From Mycobacterium sp. (GTDB taxonomy: Bacteria > Actinomycetota > Actinomycetes > Mycobacteriales > Mycobacteriaceae): a DNA stretch of 64,000 bases. The notes beneath the pieces are model-generated. The model was given only the letters and a program-made list of their open reading frames with translations. It did not search any database and was not told the DNA's origin. This document shows positions 32,500 to 42,076 of this stretch, piece by piece. Positions within the stretch are counted from its first letter, which is position 1. Each line of letters begins with the position of its first letter. The stretch spans positions 1 to 64,000 of the forward strand of contig NZ_PKEK01000079.1 of NCBI RefSeq assembly GCF_002863225.1, in the 5' to 3' direction. Both the position numbers and the translations under genes were made by a program.

Positions 32500-34622
32500 G
32501 AGGCGGGCTTCCCGAGTGCGGTGGGTTCGGTCGCGCGGAGCGTTACCTCGGCAGAGGTCGCGTCGTGGTGGGCGGCTGCCGCGGCGAACGTGTCGGCGCG
32601 GTGCAGCATCCGCTGCGCCAACGGCTCCGGGGTTGCCGGGCTCGCGGCTTCCCGCCGTAACCGCGCAACTTCCCGCTGCATGTCGGCGACCTGGCGGTCG
32701 GTACGCGCGATGTTCGCACAATGCTCCACGCAGTGATCGAGCCGCGGTTCGGTCGACCTGCTGGTGCGCCCGTGGAGGCAGGCCGCTCGGTTCGGATCGA
32801 ACAGGCAGGTCAGGAACTGCTTGGGGTTGTCGTAGACGCGCAGTCGCGTATCGCGCTTGACGCGGTTGAGGTCTGCGGCGCTGAGGAACGTTCCGCTGAA
32901 CCGGGGCGCGGCGTCGAGGGCGGAGAACAACCGCTGTCCTGCCGGCCCTGAAATGCGCGCGCCGGACGCGACGTCGCCGCGAGTACGTTCGATCGTGTCG
33001 ACGATGGCGGTGAGCTCCTCGCGTTCCATTAGGGCGGCGAAGCCGTCGGTCTTGAGGCCCGCGTACCCCTCGCCTTCGCGCACGGTGAGATGTCCGTATT
33101 GGACGGCCAGCGCGATCTTCCCCTGGGGCAGGCGGCGGATGTGCCAGGCCAACGTTCGACGGAAGCGCCGTAGCGTGACCGCGCCTGCCGGGTCGGGTGG
33201 GATGGCGTAGGCCTGTGGGAGGTGCCGATCGTCGCGCAGCCGATTGGCGGTGTCGATCAGCGCGGTGATCCTCTTGGAGGCGTTCACCGGGTCGAGGATG
33301 GCGTTGCTGTCGCGCATCATCGGGAACAGGGTGTTCTCGTCGGGGTAGACCCGTTCCAGGGTGGCGATCGCAGCGGCGACCGGCTTGATCGTCGCCCATG
33401 TGCGTTGCGCGCCTTCGGGATCGGTGCGTCCGTCGCGTCGTACCCGTTTGTGTTTGCGTCCGCTGACGGTGTACCGCACGGTGCCGTCGAAACGTTCGAC
33501 GCGGCAGCATCCGGGTTTGAGCGCCAGTGCTTCGTGTGGTCGCATTCCGGTCAGGTAGGTGATGATCACCAGGCAGGCCGCGGACAGGGATTTGTGCAAT
33601 GTGGGTAGGTCGGCGTAGTCGATGTGGTCACACCACGGTCTGCCGTCAATGGTGGCGATGATCGGACTGTCGATCGGTTTGGCGGCGTCGAGGTCCAGTG
33701 CGAAGTCGCGCCCGGATGCCTTCAGGGCGTTGGAGATGTCGGAGGGATGGACGTCGCCGTGCATCGCGGCGAGGTATTGGACGTCCCAACAGGGCTGTCC
33801 GTGTTGTAGTCGGGCTGGTAGGGACGTGACGCCGTCGCGGATCCAATCCTGTACTAGAGGAGAAGCTTTCGCGAACCCGGCACGGGTTTCGCATCCGGGT
33901 ATCCGAGCAAGTCGGGTGTTCCACCGCGCGGTGGCTGCGGCGATGTCGTCGGCGAAGTCGAGGAATCGCTGCGCCCACAACAGCAGGGGTGCCATCGTCG
34001 CGGGATGGATGATCCGTGTGGTGTTCTCCCCGCGTCGCTCGCCCCGGCCCAGCAGGTCGGAGATCGGTTCGTCTTCCCAGGGCGGCATGGGTAGCGCGTC
34101 ACCAGGTGGTAGGTGGGGTGCGTGCGCCCACAGCCGTGTCAGGCCGCGTAGCGTCCGCGCGGCGGTGCCCCGGCTGACGCCCTTCTCGCCGAGATGCCGG
34201 ACGAACAGTTCCAGGTCGTCGCGGGTCAGATCGCTCAGTCGTCCGATGCCCCGTTCGTCGACCCAGTGGGCGAATATCAGCCAGTCGTACATCACGGTGG
34301 TACGAATGGTGCTGGCGCTGAACCATTCCACGCCGCTCGAGCCGCTCCTGTCGAGGGTGACTTCCGGCGCCTCGGTGTTGATCAGCAGCCATGCGGCCCG
34401 TCGAAACGACTCCCGCAGTTGTTCGGGGAAGCGGTCCCACGTGAGTAGGCCGGGCTTGACGGCGGCCGGTGCTCCCAGGGGTGCCAGCGGCCAGCGCGAG
34501 TCGGCGAAGTTAGCCACCGCCGCCTCGGATGTGTGGACCCGCTGCGCGATGATCGACGGGTCGCCGGGCGACGGCAGCCGATACGGGGTGGCGGCGAATT
34601 CGGTTTGTGCGGACGCCGTCAT
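32496..34622 (-). CDS. Tyrosine recombinase 3 (TnpB-like, 708 aa)
   Basis: YLTGMRPHEALALKPG, LRRFRRTLAWHIRRL, YGHLTVREGEGYAG; Cys cluster CLFDPNRAACLHGR...DHCVEHCANI. Confidence 0.88.
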   Translation of the reverse strand: MTASAQTEFAATPYRLPSPGDPSIIAQRVHTSEAAVANFADSRWPLAPLGAPAAVKPGLLTWDRFPEQLRESFRRAAWLLINTEAPEVTLDRSGSSGVEWFSASTIRTTVMYDWLIFAHWVDERGIGRLSDLTRDDLELFVRHLGEKGVSRGTAARTLRGLTRLWAHAPHLPPGDALPMPPWEDEPISDLLGRGERRGENTTRIIHPATMAPLLLWAQRFLDFADDIAAATARWNTRLARIPGCETRAGFAKASPLVQDWIRDGVTSLPARLQHGQPCWDVQYLAAMHGDVHPSDISNALKASGRDFALDLDAAKPIDSPIIATIDGRPWCDHIDYADLPTLHKSLSAACLVIITYLTGMRPHEALALKPGCCRVERFDGTVRYTVSGRKHKRVRRDGRTDPEGAQRTWATIKPVAAAIATLERVYPDENTLFPMMRDSNAILDPVNASKRITALIDTANRLRDDRHLPQAYAIPPDPAGAVTLRRFRRTLAWHIRRLPQGKIALAVQYGHLTVREGEGYAGLKTDGFAALMEREELTAIVDTIERTRGDVASGARISGPAGQRLFSALDAAPRFSGTFLSAADLNRVKRDTRLRVYDNPKQFLTCLFDPNRAACLHGRTSRSTEPRLDHCVEHCANIARTDRQVADMQREVARLRREAASPATPEPLAQRMLHRADTFAAAAAHHDATSAEVTLRATEPTALGKPAS

Positions 34623-36340
34623 GCCGACAGCTCACCGTCGAGGAGTCGACCGACCAGTTCGCGTTCCGCGTCGGTGGCGGCGGCTATCGCGTGGGCACGT
34701 TCGGCGTCGGTGCTGTGGTGGTCGAGCACGTCGCAGAGACGCTGGTGATGAAGCTGCCACCGCTGTCGCCATTCCGTCTCGGACAATGCGCTGCGGAGTT
34801 CTTCGAGGGCGGCGTGCAGGACGACCAGTCGGCCCAGGTGTCGCGGCGTCGCGATGGCGTTGGCGCATCCCAGGCAGGCGAGGAACGAGTCGGTGCACAG
34901 GGCATAGGTGCCGGGGTGGTGCTGGAAGTCGGAGCAGGCCGCGATGACGGTGTCGGCGAGCCCGGAGCGGATGCGCTCGTCCACCGCGTTCTCGGCGACG
35001 ATGCGCAGCTGAACGTAGTTCTCGGCGGTGCTCAGCGCGTTGGTCAGACCCGTCTCGATGATGGGGCGGGATTCGTCGCGGGTCGCGGAGTCGTTGAGGA
35101 CATAGGCGTCGTCGTGGACGTTGCGGCTGTTCTGGGTGGGTGTGCGATCGAAGATGACCTGGCGGGTGCGGCGCAGTCGTTGCAGCGAGATGGGACCACA
35201 CGGCGCCCACGTCGAAAGCCGCCGGACGGTGCCGTTGGGGGTGCCTAACGCGAATCGGTCGTCGGCGGTGTACCCCTTGTGGCGGGCGTAGATGAGAAGC
35301 CGGTCTGTTGGCTCGTCGATGGACGCCAGGACGTCGCGAGCCGGTTCGGTGGCGGCGATGACCCACTTGAGTGCTCGTCCGGTCTCACCGCCGGGTTCGA
35401 CGACCTCCGTGGTGGTGCTGTGGCGGTAGCTTCCACGGCGAGGCTTGTCGATCCTGATGGTGAACACGTCCACACCGTCGGCGACGCCGGCGACGTTGTC
35501 GGGCACCGCGAGTTCATCGACGACCGACGGATTCCATCCCGCTTCGGCGGTGAGCAGGACCGCGCACGCCCAGGCCTCGTGCGGTGTCAGGAAGAGGTGA
35601 TCCTGTGCGGCCCGCGCGGACACCCCCCGTGGTCGACTCGCCCCGAGGTCGCGGCAGGCCGACTCCGACACCCGCATGCCGAGATCGGCGACCTGGGCGA
35701 GGGCAAGGGCGATGCGCGTCTGGGGAGCAGTGAGATCCTGTCCGCCGCGATAGCGGGCGAGAAGTTCGGCATTGGCGTCGATTCTTCGTGCCGCGCGGTG
35801 CACGACTTGTCGCGACGCTCGTCGGATCTGGCGGAACTCCTCGTGGGTGTAGGAGGTCTGCAAGCGTGGTTCGGGTTTCCCGGTGCGTCGCGACAACACC
35901 GCGGTCAAGGATGCCGACAGGTTTCCGGCGGCGCGGAGTACATTGCGCACGTTGCGGATCCGGGCGGCACCGGCACTGGTGGTCGCTCCGCCGTTGCGCA
36001 GAATCCATCGGTTCCACACTCCGCCGTCGATGGCTGCCACCGAGTCCGGTCGCAGATCTTCGCTTTCCAGCCAGCGGAGAAAGAATGCGATCGTGTCGTA
36101 ATGAGCCAGAGCGGTTTCCGCTGATCGCCATCGGCCGCGCGGACCGTTCAAGTAGGCCATGGCGGTGATGAGTTCCAGGCGCAGCTGGTGTGTGCCAGGC
36201 AACTTGACCAGGCTGACCAGGGCCTGTCGAGTGCCCGACTCGTTGGACGCCACGAACGACAGATGCTCCACTTCGACGGTGCTGGTGCTGTCGAAGTCGC
36301 TCGGCGGCAGCAGCTCGCTGCGGGTGAGTCGCCTAGCCAT
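34619..36340 (-). CDS. Tyrosine recombinase 2
   Basis: LGMRVSESACRDLGASRP, LQRLRRTRQVIFDR; C-terminal CTDSFLACLGCANAIATPRHLGRL; ATGA overlap with recombinase 3; start at MARRLTRSELL overlapping the upstream TAG. Confidence 0.85.
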   Translation of the reverse strand: MARRLTRSELLPPSDFDSTSTVEVEHLSFVASNESGTRQALVSLVKLPGTHQLRLELITAMAYLNGPRGRWRSAETALAHYDTIAFFLRWLESEDLRPDSVAAIDGGVWNRWILRNGGATTSAGAARIRNVRNVLRAAGNLSASLTAVLSRRTGKPEPRLQTSYTHEEFRQIRRASRQVVHRAARRIDANAELLARYRGGQDLTAPQTRIALALAQVADLGMRVSESACRDLGASRPRGVSARAAQDHLFLTPHEAWACAVLLTAEAGWNPSVVDELAVPDNVAGVADGVDVFTIRIDKPRRGSYRHSTTTEVVEPGGETGRALKWVIAATEPARDVLASIDEPTDRLLIYARHKGYTADDRFALGTPNGTVRRLSTWAPCGPISLQRLRRTRQVIFDRTPTQNSRNVHDDAYVLNDSATRDESRPIIETGLTNALSTAENYVQLRIVAENAVDERIRSGLADTVIAACSDFQHHPGTYALCTDSFLACLGCANAIATPRHLGRLVVLHAALEELRSALSETEWRQRWQLHHQRLCDVLDHHSTDAERAHAIAAATDAERELVGRLLDGELSA

Positions 36341-37915
36341 TGCCGGCCTGGGTGACGTCGAGGACACGCGGGTCAAGCGAGGCCAGCCCGGCGAGTGCCC
36401 GTTGCAGATCGGCGTGGCCGATCAGCGAACGGAGCCGCACACCGTTCAACGGTGCGAGATAACGCTCCCTGGTTGTGGCTTCGTGACGATGGCCCAGCAG
36501 GTCGCGTACGGTTTCCCAGGCCATCCGGTAGCGCTCTTCGTGGTATCCGGTGCTGCCCGTGCTGCCGTTCTGGACGTCGATGGCCCGATGCAGCGCAATG
36601 AGCATGTAGAGGGCGAACGAATGTCGCAGGCTGTGTGGGCTCAGACGCGGCGCCCGCGATCCCGGTTTCACGACGCCGCCGGGGCGAATCTCTTTGAACG
36701 CATCGAACACTCGATCATTGGCATCGCTCATGACGTCGGTCCACGCCGACACCGGCAGGGGCATGCCGGCTTCCGATAGCCACAACCACAGGGGCTCCGG
36801 CCCGTCGCCGGTGTCGAGGAGCAATCTCCGACGGTCGGCGATGTCGATGTCGTCGGGGCGCCGCCATCGGCCCGAATACTTCAGTTTCACGCCGTCGGCG
36901 GTCAGACGGGTGTCCGTGACCAGGATCCGGTCGGCGTTCTCGTAGCGCTTGTGGTGTTTGGCTCGGTCGACGGACACTCGTCTCGTCGTCGTCATGTAGC
37001 TGTTGACGATGGCCAACGCGTCGTTGAAGAGATACCAGGTGCGTGGGTGGCGGCCCTTGGCGACCGCGGCGGCTAGACGGGCTTCGTTCAGGCCGACGTC
37101 GTGTCGGTCGCAGGATGGGAGTTCGAGTGTCAACAGTGAGGCACCTTCGGTGATGCGCAGCCCGGACGAGAACAGCATCTCCATCATCGCTTTGTTGCGC
37201 AGCGCATTTCGTCCCTTGAACGAGGTACCTCGTAGGTCGTCGAGTGTGTAGCCCTCGATACCGACTTGGCGCCAGAGGCGAAATGTTCGCGGCGTCACCC
37301 ACTTGACCCGCTCGGCGACGACGTTGCGGGACCGCACCGGCACACCGTTCCGGTGGCCCGATCCCGACCGAGCGGACCGAGTGATTCACGCTCGACGGGA
37401 TTGAACTCGACGTGTCCTCTGGTGCGGTGCGACGCCCACCGATAGAGCAGGGAGATGGCGGCCAGCTCGCGGTTGGCCTTCGACCCGCTGACGGAATGCT
37501 CGTTGAGGTCGCTGCGTGAGCGCCACTACCAGTACGTGTTGACGTCTTGAGGAGACGCCTCTGACCAGCCTTTCCCGCGAGTGTCTAGATATTCCAGCCA
37601 CATTCGCAGATCGGCTGCATACGATTTCTTCGTCGACGAGCTCAGTCGTGCGAAGTGGGGAGACACGACAAACTCGCAAAGGCGCGGATCGCAGCTGCCG
37701 TCCGGAGCGATCAATACCGGCGTATCCCGGCCGATACCGAGTGCACGCTCTCTCTCGCCGAGGTCATCGAGTTCTGCCAATACTGGGTGAAAGGCCGGGT
37801 CCGGTAGAGCGCCCCCCGACCAGGTCAACAACCACTCCCTCGCATCAGCCTCGGGTCGTTGCACGGATCGAACACTATGGGTATCGCGCCACAAAACAGT
37901 GATGCAACACGCCAA
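36333..37915 (-). pseudogene. Tyrosine recombinase 1, disrupted: N-terminal core-binding part (37526-37915) and catalytic part (36333-37343) separated by a TAG and a frameshift
   Basis: Catalytic motifs SSGLRITEGASLL, PHSLRHSFALYML, LLGHRHEATTRERYL; N-terminal STKKSYAADLRMWLEYLDTRGKGWSEASPQDVNTYW*WRSRSD...KANRELAAISLLYRWASHR continues past the TAG in the same frame. Confidence 0.75.
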
Positions 37916-37928
37916 AATCCTGAGGAAG
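37904..37928 (-). repeat. Right terminal inverted repeat of the insertion
   Basis: Reverse complement reads CTTCCTCAGGATTTTGGCGTGTTGC. Confidence 0.8.
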
Positions 37929-37930
37929 TC

Positions 37931-38374
37931 AGGAACGACATCCTCAATCGCGACCTGGTCGACAAGACCTTGATCGCGACCAAACGCTGTCCCGACGCGG
38001 TCTCAACGGGCACCTTGCACGACCCGTATATCAACGCCACCATCATCTTTCACCGCGGCCCCAAGGTCGGCGAGGCGGTGCAGATCGACCACATCGTGCC
38101 GTTGGCGCTGGCCTGGGACATGGGAGCCTACGACTGGCCCGACGCGCAACGAATCCGGTTCGCCAACGATCCAGCGAATCTCCTTGCCGTACAAGGACAA
38201 GCCAACCAGGACAAGAGCGACTCCCAGCCCGCACTGTGGATGCCGCCCAACGCCGCGTTCCACTGCCAATACGCGATGCAGTTCATCGCGGTGTCCCGGG
38301 GCTACGGGTTGCCGATCGATCTGGTCTCGAGCAATGTGCTGCGTCAGGCCGCCGGCACCTGCCCGGCCGGATGA
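37931..38374 (+). pseudogene. 3' fragment of the interrupted HNH endonuclease-family gene
   Basis: RNDILNRDLVDKTLIATKRCPDAVSTGTLHDPYINATIIFHRGPKVGEAVQIDHIVPLALAWDMGAYDWPDAQRIRFANDPANLLAVQGQANQDK picks up where the 5' fragment stops. Confidence 0.9.
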
Positions 38375-39220
38375 CTAGTCGCCGGTGTAGGTTAGCGGAT
38401 CCGGGCGCACCCGGGTGCCGTCGTCGAGCCCGCTGAGCGCGTCCATGTGCTCGGTGGTGAGCTCGAAGTCGAAGACGTCGATGTTGCTGGCGATCCGCTC
38501 GGGGTTGCCGGAGCGCGGGATCACCACGTTGCCGAGCTGGATGCTCCAACGGATCAGCACCTGCGCGGGGCTGCGGTCGTATTCGGCGGCGATCGACGCC
38601 ACCGTTGCGTCGTCCAGGACCTTGCCCACACCCAACGGGCTGTACGCCTCGGTGACGATGTTGTGCTGCTTGTTGACCGCGCGCTGCTCGGCCTGGTTGA
38701 GCAGCGGGTGCAGCTCGATCTGGTTGACGGCGGGGGTGACGTAGGTCAGGTCGATCACCGTCTCGAGGTATTCCTCGTTGAAGTTGCACACGCCGATCGA
38801 GCGGGTGTGGCCGTTGCCGCGGGCCTGGATCAGACCGCCGAAGGTGTCCACGTACTTGCCGAGCTGCGCCATCGGCCAGTGAACGAGGAAGAGGTCGACG
38901 TAGTCCAGGCCGAGCTTGTCCAGGCTGACCTTGACGGCGTCCTGGCTGGTCTGGAAACCCTGGTCGGCGTTGGCGACCTTGGTGGTGATGAACAGTTCCG
39001 CGCGGGGGATACCGGACGCCGCGATGGCGCGCCCGACGGCTTCTTCGTTGCCGTACACCGCGGCGGTGTCGATCAAGCGGTAGCCGACCTCGAGTGCCGT
39101 CGACACTGCCCGCTCGGTCTCCTCGTCGGACAGCTCGGCGACACCGAGCCCGAGCACTGGGATGGTGTTCTCGTCATTGAGCGCAATGGTGGGGACTGAA
39201 AGGTCAGGGCCGCCCGACAT
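38375..39220 (-). CDS. Aldo/keto reductase
   Basis: [37 protein letters not shown]; Rv2971-like. Confidence 0.95.
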   Translation of the reverse strand: MSGGPDLSVPTIALNDENTIPVLGLGVAELSDEETERAVSTALEVGYRLIDTAAVYGNEEAVGRAIAASGIPRAELFITTKVANADQGFQTSQDAVKVSLDKLGLDYVDLFLVHWPMAQLGKYVDTFGGLIQARGNGHTRSIGVCNFNEEYLETVIDLTYVTPAVNQIELHPLLNQAEQRAVNKQHNIVTEAYSPLGVGKVLDDATVASIAAEYDRSPAQVLIRWSIQLGNVVIPRSGNPERIASNIDVFDFELTTEHMDALSGLDDGTRVRPDPLTYTGD

Positions 39221-39223
39221 CGT

Positions 39224-40066
39224 TCACCTGCCTGTGTAGTCGAAGGTTCGTGGATCAGGACCGAGCCGGTTTCCGTCGTCGAGCGACGAGATGGACGACA
39301 TGTCGCTTTTGGTCAATTCGAAATCGAACACGTCGAAGTTGCTCGCAATTCGTTCAGCATTCACCGACTTCGGGATGACGATATTACCCAGCTGAAGGTG
39401 CCATCGGATCAGGACCTGAGCGGGTGTCCGGCCAACGCTCTCGGCGACCGCCGTGACGGCGGGGTCGGCCAGCAGCGATCCCTGGCCGAGCGGACCCCAT
39501 GCTTCGGTCGCGATACCGAGCCGGGCATGGAGCTCGCGCAGCTCGTTTTGCGGCAGCCGCGGGTGCAGCTCGATCTGGTTGACGGCGGGCACGATGCCGG
39601 TGGCGTCGACGACCGCGTTGATGTGCTCGGGCTCGAAGTTGCTGACCCCGATGGAACGGATCCGGCCCTGATCGCGCAGGTGCGCGAACGCCTTGAAGGT
39701 GTCGACGAACTTGTTCAGGGCTGGAACCGGCCAGTGGACCAGGTACAAGTCCAGGTAGTCGAGGCCGAGCCGGTCCATGCTGGCGTCGAACGCGGCCAGT
39801 GTGCTGTCGTAGCCCTGCTCGGAGTTCCACAGCTTGGTGACCAAGTACAGTTCGTCCCTGGGCACGCCGGACTCCGCGACCGCACGGCCGGTCTCGCGTT
39901 CGTTGCGATACGCCGCGGCGGTGTCGATGTGGCGGTATCCGGCTTTTAGCGCGGTGCTCACCGCCTCCTCGGTGTCCGCGGGCGGGACTTTGAACACCCC
40001 GAATCCGAGGGCGGGGATCGAATTGCCGTCGTTCAGAGGGACCGAGGGACTCGAGGAACTAGCCAT
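39224..40066 (-). CDS. Aldo/keto reductase (tandem paralog)
   Basis: GYRHIDTAAAYRNERETGRAVAESGVPRDELYLVTKLWN; IPKSVNAERI; start at MASSSSPSVPLNDG. Confidence 0.95.
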   Translation of the reverse strand: MASSSSPSVPLNDGNSIPALGFGVFKVPPADTEEAVSTALKAGYRHIDTAAAYRNERETGRAVAESGVPRDELYLVTKLWNSEQGYDSTLAAFDASMDRLGLDYLDLYLVHWPVPALNKFVDTFKAFAHLRDQGRIRSIGVSNFEPEHINAVVDATGIVPAVNQIELHPRLPQNELRELHARLGIATEAWGPLGQGSLLADPAVTAVAESVGRTPAQVLIRWHLQLGNIVIPKSVNAERIASNFDVFDFELTKSDMSSISSLDDGNRLGPDPRTFDYTGR

Positions 40067-41177
40067 GACACGAAGTCTGCCAGGCGTGCCGGATTCGAAG
40101 CTCACCACCAAAGGTTGGGCCGGCAGATTGCAGAGCGCCGCGACGACCGCCGGAATGAAAGTGATCCCGTTGGTGCCGACCCGCGCCAAACGGCTGCTGT
40201 CCGGTGGCCGCGCGATCACCATCGACGGCAACACCCTGGACCCGACCCTGCAATTGGCGCTGGCCGGTCTGCGCGCATTCGGGATGAACGGCCTGGTCCT
40301 CGGTGAGGACGCCGCGGTCTCGCGCGCCCAGATGCGCGAGATGACGTTGGGCTTCGCCGGCCCGCAGATCCACGTCGGGGTCAGCGAATTGTCGATTCCC
40401 GGCCCCGCCGGCTCGATTCCGGCCCGTCACTACCGCCCTGCGACGACGGACCCGGCGCCGTTGGTTGTCTTCTTCCACGGCGGCGGCTGGGTGATCGGCG
40501 ACCTCGACACACACGACCCGCTCTGCCGCTTGACCGCTCGCGACGCCGGCGTCCACGTGCTGTCGATCGACTACCGCCTGGCCCCCGAGCACCCGGCTCC
40601 GGCCGCGATCGAGGACGCCTACGCGGCGTTCGCATGGGCTGGTGAGCACGCCGCGGAGCTCGGCGCCCTGCCGGGGAAGGTGGCGGTCGGCGGCGACAGC
40701 GCAGGCGGGAACCTGGCGGCGATCGTGTCCCAGCTGGCCCGCGACGAATATCCGCAAGGCCCGCAACCAGTACTGCAATGGCTGATCTACCCGCGCACCG
40801 ACTTCGCCGCGCAGACCAGGTCTCTGAGCCTGTTCGCCGACGGCTTTCTTCTCACCAAGGCCGATATCGACTGGTTCACCGAGCAGTACCTGGGTGGTTC
40901 GGACATCGACCCGGCCGATCCTCGTATCTCGCCGCTGCGTGCCGCCTCGCTGTCGGGGTTGCCGCCCGTCCTGATCACGACGGCGGGCTTCGATCCGTTG
41001 CGCGACGAGGGCAACGACTATGCCGCCGCGCTGCGCGCCGCCGGGGTCGATGTCGACCTGCGTTCGATGGGCTCGCTGACCCACGGGTTCGCCAGCCTCT
41101 TCCCGCTCGGTGGAGGCAGCGCGCAGGCCACCACCGGATTGATCTCGGCCTTGCGGGCGCATCTCAGCCGCGTCTGA
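40065..41177 (+). CDS. lipN: Esterase/lipase of the hormone-sensitive lipase family
   Basis: VFFHGGGWVIGDLDTHD, GDSAGGNLAAIV; start codon overlaps the divergent AKR start. Confidence 0.92.
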   Translation: MTRSLPGVPDSKLTTKGWAGRLQSAATTAGMKVIPLVPTRAKRLLSGGRAITIDGNTLDPTLQLALAGLRAFGMNGLVLGEDAAVSRAQMREMTLGFAGPQIHVGVSELSIPGPAGSIPARHYRPATTDPAPLVVFFHGGGWVIGDLDTHDPLCRLTARDAGVHVLSIDYRLAPEHPAPAAIEDAYAAFAWAGEHAAELGALPGKVAVGGDSAGGNLAAIVSQLARDEYPQGPQPVLQWLIYPRTDFAAQTRSLSLFADGFLLTKADIDWFTEQYLGGSDIDPADPRISPLRAASLSGLPPVLITTAGFDPLRDEGNDYAAALRAAGVDVDLRSMGSLTHGFASLFPLGGGSAQATTGLISALRAHLSRV

Positions 41178-41314
41178 CGTCCTCCCGTGGCCGTACCGGC
41201 CCGCATCGTCACCGCGCTGACCTGGCAATTGCGATCGCCGGTACGCTTAAGCGCTATCGCCGACCGCACCGCGGTCGGGCATCGAAGCCGAGTGACCGGA
41301 GTGTGAGTTAGCCC

Positions 41315-42076
41315 GTGGCCGCCAAATCAAACCGACCCGCCAAATACGACCTGAACGCCGCCGGACGGCGACGCGACCTGCTGGTCAGGATCGGTCTCAC
41401 ATCGATCGTGGTGCTGTTCGCCGTCGTGCTGGTCGGGTACATCGTGATCTCCCACGACAAGAAGACGGCCGCCAACGGCGCCCGGGCGATCCGGGTGACG
41501 TCGAGCAAACTGGTCACCAAGGAAGGCGGCCACGACCCGAAAGCCGTGGTCTCGTTCTACGAGGACTTCCTCTGCCCGGCTTGCGGCAACTTCGAGCGGA
41601 GCTTCGGCCCGACGGTGTCCAAGCTGATCGACGACGGCGCCATCGCCGCTGACTACTACATGACGGGCTTTCTCAGCAGACCGCAGAACCAGGAGTACTC
41701 GTCGCGGGCTGCCAACGCCGCATACTGCATTGCCGACGAGTCGGTCGACGCATTCCGGCGATTCCATACCGCGTTGTACTCCAAGGACCTTCAGCCCGAC
41801 GAGGCCGGAACGTCGTTCCCCGACAACGCAAAACTGACCGAGTTGGCGCGCGAAGCGGGTGTGGTCGGCAAAGTTCCCCAGTGCATCAAGGACGGTAAAT
41901 ACATTCCGATGGTCGACGGTCTGATCACGTCCGCGGGCATTCACGCCACCCCGACGGTCCGCATCAACGGCCAGGATTACCAGTGGACGACACCGCAGGA
42001 TTTGGTCACCAAGATCAAAGGAATCGTCGGGGACGTCCCGGGAATCGACTCGGCTGCGACCCCAGCAGCCTCGTGA
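41315..42076 (+). CDS. DsbA-like thioredoxin-domain membrane protein
   Basis: N-terminal TM; VVSFYEDFLCPACGNFERSFG (CPAC); Rv2969c-like. Confidence 0.92.
   Translation: MAAKSNRPAKYDLNAAGRRRDLLVRIGLTSIVVLFAVVLVGYIVISHDKKTAANGARAIRVTSSKLVTKEGGHDPKAVVSFYEDFLCPACGNFERSFGPTVSKLIDDGAIAADYYMTGFLSRPQNQEYSSRAANAAYCIADESVDAFRRFHTALYSKDLQPDEAGTSFPDNAKLTELAREAGVVGKVPQCIKDGKYIPMVDGLITSAGIHATPTVRINGQDYQWTTPQDLVTKIKGIVGDVPGIDSAATPAAS

Larger units (their letters stand above)
27640..37928. mobile_element. Tn554/RIT-like tyrosine-recombinase transposon inserted in the HNH gene
   Basis: Flanked by two complementary halves of one gene, imperfect terminal inverted repeats, three clustered tyrosine recombinases plus a small coiled-coil gene at one end. 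Confidence 0.85.

Noticed and set aside
32056-33510. 484-aa ORF as a single protein
   Set aside because: Only its last 147 residues (from MTPPDPTATTPP) look real; the upstream part is out of frame with the recombinase it overlaps and is Arg/Pro low complexity.
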